The notes under the pieces: generated by a model
What the model saw: only the letters and a program-made list of their open reading frames with translations
The model's database searches: none
Told to the model about the DNA's origin: nothing
Assembly: GCA_050701635.1 (NCBI GenBank)
Contig: JBOGDF010000224.1
Coordinates: forward strand, 1-9,546
Direction: 5' to 3'
Length of the DNA: 9,546 nt
DNA from: WHSM01 sp050701635
GTDB taxonomy: Bacteria; Actinomycetota; Actinomycetes; Mycobacteriales; Micromonosporaceae
Shown here: positions 6,470-9,546 of the stretch, in pieces
How positions within the stretch are numbered: position 1 is the first letter of the stretch
Layout: the number at the start of each line of letters is the position of its first letter
Made by a program: the position numbers and the translations under genes

Positions 6470-7164
6470 CGCGACGCCACCTCCACCGGCTGGGCAGCCG
6501 GGCGGGGTGCGTGGCGCAGGGCGTACACCAGGTCGGGTCGGACCCGGGCGACGGCGACCACCGTGACCGCGGTGATCAGCCCCTCGCCGACCCCGATCAG
6601 CAGGTGGCTGCCGCCCATCGCGCCGGCCACCCAGGCGACCGGCAGGTGGGTGACGCCGCCGAGGGCGTACTGCAGCACGAAGCCGAACGCGGCGGCGACC
6701 GTGCCGCACACGCCGGCCAGGAAGGCGGTAACCCCAAGTCCCGCATTGGTACGCGGCAGCAGCCGCAGCAGCGCGACCACCACGGCGTAGCCGACCACAC
6801 TGGACAGCAGCGCCATGTTGGTGAGGTTCAGCCCGATCGCGGTGACCCCGCCGTCGGCGAACAGCAGCGCCTGCACCACGATCACGATCGACACACAGAG
6901 CATCCCGACCCAGGGCCCGACCAGCATCACCGCGAGCGCGCCGCCCAGCAGGTGGCCGCTGACCCCGGGCAGCACCGGGAAGTTGAGCATCTGCACCGCG
7001 AACACGTACGCCGCGACCAGCCCCGCCATCGGCGCCAGCCGTTCGTCCAGGTCATGCCCCGCCCGGCGTACGCAGATCGCCAGCGTCACCGCCGCGACGC
7101 CGAGAAACGCCAACGACACCGGTACGCCGACGATGCCGTTCTGGATGTGCAGCGCGTACCCCAT
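6466..7164 (-). CDS. cbiM: ECF transporter substrate-specific membrane subunit for nickel/cobalt, CbiM/NikM
   Basis: Metal-recognising membrane subunit of the importer. The 232-residue protein has several hydrophobic helices and the family blocks 'APMAGLVAAYVFAVQMLNFPV' (in parts, about residues 44-64) and 'SGHLLGGALA' with His71. Canonical members begin Met-His-Ile-Pro-Asp-Gly, with Met1, His2 and His67 binding the metal. Here the reading from the ATG gives MGYALHIQNG, so the conserved His is residue 6. The His in SGHLLGG is 71, exactly 67 if numbered from the Leu5 codon (CTG at 7152). The ATG at 7164 has no nearby ribosome binding site but sits six bases after a -10 element, so it is probably leaderless. 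It is the first gene of the cbiM-PDGLE-cbiQ-cbiO operon. Nickel is favoured over cobalt by the upstream Nur-like box; the sequence of the protein alone does not decide. Confidence 0.92.
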   Translation of the reverse strand: MGYALHIQNGIVGVPVSLAFLGVAAVTLAICVRRAGHDLDERLAPMAGLVAAYVFAVQMLNFPVLPGVSGHLLGGALAVMLVGPWVGMLCVSIVIVVQALLFADGGVTAIGLNLTNMALLSSVVGYAVVVALLRLLPRTNAGLGVTAFLAGVCGTVAAAFGFVLQYALGGVTHLPVAWVAGAMGGSHLLIGVGEGLITAVTVVAVARVRPDLVYALRHAPRPAAQPVEVASR

Positions 7165-7170
7165 GGCCGA

Positions 7171-7199
7171 AGCCTATGACCGCGCCACCCTTCCTGCAA
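7171..7199 (-). promoter_or_regulatory. Promoter of the Ni/Co transporter operon (leaderless)
   Basis: On the minus strand TTGCAG (7199-7194) and TAGGCT (7176-7171) are separated by exactly 17 bases. The -10 fits the TAnnnT pattern and the -35 keeps TTG. The ATG of cbiM starts six bases after the -10, which puts the expected transcription start at or next to the A of the ATG. Confidence 0.6.
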
Positions 7200-7210
7200 A
7201 CGTCTTGCAA
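7194..7210. promoter_or_regulatory. Nur-box-like operator (nickel-responsive Fur-family repressor site)
   Basis: CTGCAA-ACGTC-TTGCAA on the plus strand is a 6-5-6 dyad. It matches, at 11 of 12 defined positions, the motif tTGCaa-N5-ttGCAA that I recall for Nur in Streptomyces coelicolor. It lies wholly in the 52-bp gap upstream of cbiM and covers the -35 hexamer, where a bound repressor would block RNA polymerase. The regulator gene is not in the window. The match is seen directly; the identity of the protein is inferred. Confidence 0.65.
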
Positions 7211-7216
7211 TAAGCG

Positions 7217-7882
7217 TCACTCAGCCGACAGTCGATGAAACTCGGCGAGCCAGCGCCGGATCGACGGCTGCTCGGCATCCTGAATCTCCTCGATGTGTAC
7301 GGCGCGCAGCCCGGCCACCGCGAAGCCCTCCACCTCGGCGCGGGTGAGCGGCCACGGCGGCCCCGCGTCCGGGTCGGCCTCGCCCAGCGACACGGCGATC
7401 ACCAGCAGCTCGCCGCCGGGCGCCACCAGGCTGGCGACGTTGCCGGTCGCGGCCTCGCGCACCGTACGCGGCATCGACTGCACGGTCATGCTCTCCAGCA
7501 CCAGGTCGAACCCGCCGCGCCACTCCTCCGGCGGCGCCAGCAGGTCAGCGACCGTGTACCGCACCGGGGAGCCGGAGTGCCGCGCCTCGGCGGCCTTGAT
7601 CGCGGTCGGCGAGATGTCGAACGCGGTGGTCCGGAACCCGCGCCGCGCCAGGTATTCGGCGTCCCGGCCGTACCCGCCGCCGACCACCAGGGCACGCCGC
7701 CCGCCGCCGGACACCTCCCCCGCCTCGGCCCACCGCACCAGTAGCTGGTGCGGCGTCGCGTGGTCCCACGGCACCGCCGCGGTGCCGGCGTCCGCCTCGG
7801 CGTACAGCCGCTCGAACCAGTCGGCCGGGCCCTCCGACTCGGCCGCCAGCTCCCGTGCCCGTACGTCCGGATCCATCGCCAT
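7217..7882 (-). CDS. Class I SAM-dependent methyltransferase (TPMT/TehB-like)
   Basis: A 221-residue Rossmann-fold methyltransferase, full length. Motif I is 'ALVVGGGYGRDAEYLA' (64-79), the acidic residue that binds the SAM ribose is Asp89 in 'TTAFDIS', and 'YTVADLL' with Asp113 and 'FDLVLES' (125-131) follow in the expected order. The N-terminal 'ADWFERLYAEADAG...VPWD' block (20-40) resembles thiopurine methyltransferase/TehB-like enzymes. The substrate is unknown. No membrane or signal segment is seen. Two starts are close: ATG at 7882 lies six bases after TAGCGT, fitting a leaderless message; ATG at 7876 has AGGG six bases upstream. The product differs by two residues only. It is upstream of cbiM on the same strand, but a separate promoter and operator fill the gap, so it is probably not part of the metal operon. 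It is divergent from the RibD-C gene. Confidence 0.85.
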   Translation of the reverse strand: MAMDPDVRARELAAESEGPADWFERLYAEADAGTAAVPWDHATPHQLLVRWAEAGEVSGGGRRALVVGGGYGRDAEYLARRGFRTTAFDISPTAIKAAEARHSGSPVRYTVADLLAPPEEWRGGFDLVLESMTVQSMPRTVREAATGNVASLVAPGGELLVIAVSLGEADPDAGPPWPLTRAEVEGFAVAGLRAVHIEEIQDAEQPSIRRWLAEFHRLSAE

Positions 7883-7888
7883 CCCTGC

Positions 7889-7894
7889 ACGCTA
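7889..7894 (-). promoter_or_regulatory. Possible -10 for the methyltransferase (leaderless)
   Basis: TAGCGT on the minus strand, six bases before the ATG at 7882, fits TAnnnT. The hexamer 17 bases upstream (GCGGCA) is a poor -35, so support is limited to -10 sequence and spacing. Confidence 0.35.
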
Positions 7895-7990
7895 TCTCGA
7901 CCACCGGTCACTGCCGCCCTGTAGCTCGGGGGTCGCCGCGGCGATGACTTTCCGGTGATGGTGAGGTCTACCTGGCAACCACATCGACAC

Positions 7991-7996
7991 GGAGGT
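7991..7996 (+). promoter_or_regulatory. Shine-Dalgarno deciding the RibD-C protein start
   Basis: GGAGGT six bases before the ATG at 8003 fixes the start there; an in-frame ATG at 7955 would add sixteen residues unlike the family. The remaining divergent region 7883-7990 shows no clear plus-strand promoter. Confidence 0.75.
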
Positions 7997-8002
7997 ACAG
8001 AC

Positions 8003-8551
8003 ATGGGAGCGATACACGTACACGAGTTCATGAGCCTCGACGGCGTGATCGACGCGCCGACGTGGACGTTCGACTACGGCTTCGACCCCAAGATGGGCGA
8101 GGTGCTCGGCGCGGTCACGGGACGTTGCCAGGGCATCCTGCTCGGGCGTAACACGTACCAGATGTTCGAGCCGGCGTGGTCGACGCGGACCGTGGAGGAC
8201 GACCCCGGGGCGCCGTTCTTCAACGACACCACCAAGTACGTCGTCTCCTCGACGCTGGAGACCGCGACCTGGCGAAATTCGAAGATCATCGGGGGGTACG
8301 ACCCCGACGCGATCCGCCGCCTGAAGGACGAGGTCGACGGCGACCTGTACGTCAGCGGCAGCGTCACGCTGGTCCGGGCGATGCTCGCCGACGGGCTGAT
8401 CGACGAGCTGCACCTGTTCGTCTACCCGCTCACCCGCGGGGCCGGTCCGCGGCTGTTCACCGAGGAGGCCGCGGCCAGAAAACTGTCGCTCGCGAACTCC
8501 GACACGTACGACAACGGGGTGGTCTACCTGAACTACCGCCCCCAGGCCTGA
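8003..8551 (+). CDS. RibD C-terminal/dihydrofolate reductase-like protein
   Basis: A 182-residue NAD(P)H-binding reductase fold, the stand-alone RibD_C group found in many actinobacteria. Family blocks in order are 'FMSLDGVID' (9-17), 'GILLGRNTYQMF' (44-55), 'KYVVSSTL' (78-85), 'DLYVSGSVTLVRAML' (114-128) and 'DELHLFVYPLTRGAGPRLF' (134-152). The N-terminal deaminase domain of true riboflavin enzyme RibD is absent and no other riboflavin or folate genes lie nearby, so a role in either pathway is unlikely to be essential. The physiological substrate of this group is generally unknown. No signal or membrane segment is visible. It is divergent from the methyltransferase and followed after 160 bp by the SARP gene on the same strand. 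Confidence 0.88.
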   Translation: MGAIHVHEFMSLDGVIDAPTWTFDYGFDPKMGEVLGAVTGRCQGILLGRNTYQMFEPAWSTRTVEDDPGAPFFNDTTKYVVSSTLETATWRNSKIIGGYDPDAIRRLKDEVDGDLYVSGSVTLVRAMLADGLIDELHLFVYPLTRGAGPRLFTEEAAARKLSLANSDTYDNGVVYLNYRPQA

Positions 8552-8554
8552 GGT

Positions 8555-8571
8555 CGGCCACCTGCCGGCCG
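8555..8571 (+). terminator. Weak hairpin downstream of the RibD-C gene
   Basis: CGGCC (8555-8559) can pair with GGCCG (8567-8571) across a seven-base loop, four bases past the stop codon. The stem is short and no T-tract follows, so termination is uncertain. The rest of the gap up to the SARP promoter (8572-8676) holds nothing I recognise. Confidence 0.25.
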
Positions 8572-8676
8572 GGAGCGCCATCGACAAGATCCTCAAAGGC
8601 AGCCGCGGACCCGCCCGCGACTGTCACGGAAACGCAACTTCGGTCGAGAGGTTCACAGCCGGTTACCACCAACGCG

Positions 8677-8705
8677 GTGACGACGACGCCCGGTCTGCAT
8701 AGCAT
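8677..8705 (+). promoter_or_regulatory. Promoter of the SARP gene (leaderless)
   Basis: GTGACG (8677-8682) and TAGCAT (8700-8705) are 17 bases apart, with the -35 keeping the TGAC core. The ATG at 8712 starts six bases after the -10, and no properly spaced ribosome binding site exists, so a leaderless message is the best reading. Confidence 0.55.
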
Positions 8706-8711
8706 CAGGGC

Positions 8712-9546
8712 ATGGCGCCGCCCCCCGCGCCAAGCGACGAGCTCGAAATTCGTCTGCTCGGCACCTTTGAGATCACGCGCCACGGCGTGCCGATCGACGT
8801 GCTCGGTGATCGGTTACGCACCGCCATGGCGTCGTTGGCCTTGGCCGTGGGTCGGGTGGTCGCCGCCGACGCGCTGATCGATGTGGTGTGGTCGGACCGG
8901 CTGCCCGGCAACCCGCGCAGCGGCCTGCAGAACCTGATCACCCGGCTGCGGAAGGTGCTCGGCGTCGACGTGATCCGCTCCGTCGGGCGCGGTTACCTGC
9001 TCGAGATCGCTCCCGAACAGGTGGACGTGGTGCGGTTCCAGCGTCACCTGGACGCCGCGGCCGGTGCCGAGTCGGCCGGTGACACCGCGGCGGTGCGGCG
9101 CCACCTGCGGGCGGCGGAGCAGCTGTGGCGGGGTGAGCCGTTGACCGGTGTGGAGTCGGAGGTGCTCCGGCTTCGGGAGGTGCAGAGCCTGACCGAGCGC
9201 TACCTGACCGCGGTGGAGCAGCGGATCGATATTGACCTGGCCGGCGGGAGGGTCGGCGGGCTGGTCTCGGAGCTGGTCGGGTTGACCACCCGGCATCGGC
9301 TGCGGGAGTCGTTGTGGCTGCGGCTGATCAAGGTGCTGCACCGTCAGGGACGGCAGTCCGAGGCGCTGACCGCGTACCACGATCTGCGGACCCTGCTGGC
9401 TGACGAGCTGGGCGTGCAACCCTCGCCTGACCTGCAGGAGGTCTACCAGGCGATCCTCACCTCCGACCTGCCCGCGCCAGCCAGCGCCGAGTCCGGCCCG
9501 GCCGGCGAGCCGGCGCCGGCGGCCGCGCGGCCGGACTGGGCGGTGG
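8712..9546 (+). CDS. SARP (AfsR/DnrI/RedD) family transcriptional regulator, 5' part (3' end outside window)
   Basis: The frame is open from ATG 8712 to the window end, giving 278 residues with no stop. Residues about 10-100 form an OmpR-like winged-helix DNA-binding domain: 'LEIRLLGTFEI' at the start, 'LIDVVWSDRLP' in the middle and 'IRSVGRGYLLE' as the wing. Residues about 105-250 form the bacterial transcriptional activation domain, with 'AEQLWRGEPLTGV', 'HRLRESLWLRLI' and 'ALTAYHDLRTLLADELGVQPSP' segments. From about 253 a Pro/Ala-rich linker begins, which suggests a large AfsR-like protein continuing into an NB-ARC/ATPase or TPR region beyond the window, rather than a short DnrI-type protein that would end here. 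SARPs usually activate specialised-metabolite operons by binding heptamer repeats near the -35 region. The target genes are not visible. Confidence 0.9.
   Translation, partial: MAPPPAPSDELEIRLLGTFEITRHGVPIDVLGDRLRTAMASLALAVGRVVAADALIDVVWSDRLPGNPRSGLQNLITRLRKVLGVDVIRSVGRGYLLEIAPEQVDVVRFQRHLDAAAGAESAGDTAAVRRHLRAAEQLWRGEPLTGVESEVLRLREVQSLTERYLTAVEQRIDIDLAGGRVGGLVSELVGLTTRHRLRESLWLRLIKVLHRQGRQSEALTAYHDLRTLLADELGVQPSPDLQEVYQAILTSDLPAPASAESGPAGEPAPAAARPDWAV

Noticed and set aside
7165..7216. Cobalamin riboswitch upstream of cbiM
   Set aside because: Only 52 bp lie between the methyltransferase stop and the cbiM ATG, far too short for a B12 riboswitch, and no B12-box sequence is seen; the Nur-like dyad explains the conserved-looking part.
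8644..8661. SARP/AfsR heptamer direct repeats (TCGAGAG...) upstream of the SARP gene
   Set aside because: A single TCGAG-like heptamer is present but no second copy at 11-bp period, so no binding site can be claimed.
8814..9419. 201-residue minus-strand frame opposite the SARP gene
   Set aside because: His/Gln/Pro-rich antisense shadow; the plus-strand frame encodes conserved SARP domains.

Overview
The window is a chromosomal segment of a high-GC actinobacterium. GC is very high throughout, most genes use G/C-ending codons, GTG starts and GGGAGG-type ribosome binding sites occur, and several families (RdmC-like esterase, PDGLE protein of a metal ECF transporter, AfsR/DnrI-type SARP) are typical of actinomycetes. 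Micromonosporaceae or a near relative is a reasonable guess from protein style, but this is inference.

Layout. Positions 1-1149 (+) hold the 3' part of a DUF4173-type polytopic membrane protein with a Gly-rich repeat linker. An RdmC-like alpha/beta hydrolase follows at 1210-2073 (+). A hairpin in the 30-bp convergent gap separates it from an oppositely oriented pair: an MFS transporter (4015-2717, -) whose end overlaps the start of a beta-carbonic anhydrase (2724-2104, -). A small VOC/glyoxalase-fold protein lies at 4137-4529 (+) and ends one base from the end of the next operon.

The centre is a complete four-gene energy-coupling-factor importer for nickel or cobalt, all on the minus strand from 7164 to 4531: cbiM/nikM (substrate-specific membrane subunit), a PDGLE/CbiN-like small subunit, cbiQ (EcfT) and cbiO (EcfA ATPase). 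Each junction overlaps by 1-4 nt, so the genes are probably translated as one coupled unit. In front of cbiM is a 17-bp dyad, CTGCAA-ACGTC-TTGCAA, that matches the Nur (nickel-responsive Fur-family repressor) box described in Streptomyces. It overlaps the -35 element of a promoter whose -10 lies six bases before the ATG. This points to a nickel-repressed, leaderless nickel importer rather than a B12-riboswitch-controlled cobalt importer.

Beyond it lie a class I SAM-dependent methyltransferase (7882-7217, -), a RibD-C/dihydrofolate-reductase-like protein (8003-8551, +), and the 5' part of a SARP regulator (8712 to the window end, +), which may mark the edge of a specialised-metabolite or other regulated locus outside the window.

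I see no mobile element, tRNA, rRNA, CRISPR array or broken gene. The most interesting points are the Nur-box/leaderless promoter and the unusual N-terminal extension of the CbiM/NikM protein that it implies. I did not find a clearly new defence or mobile system here.
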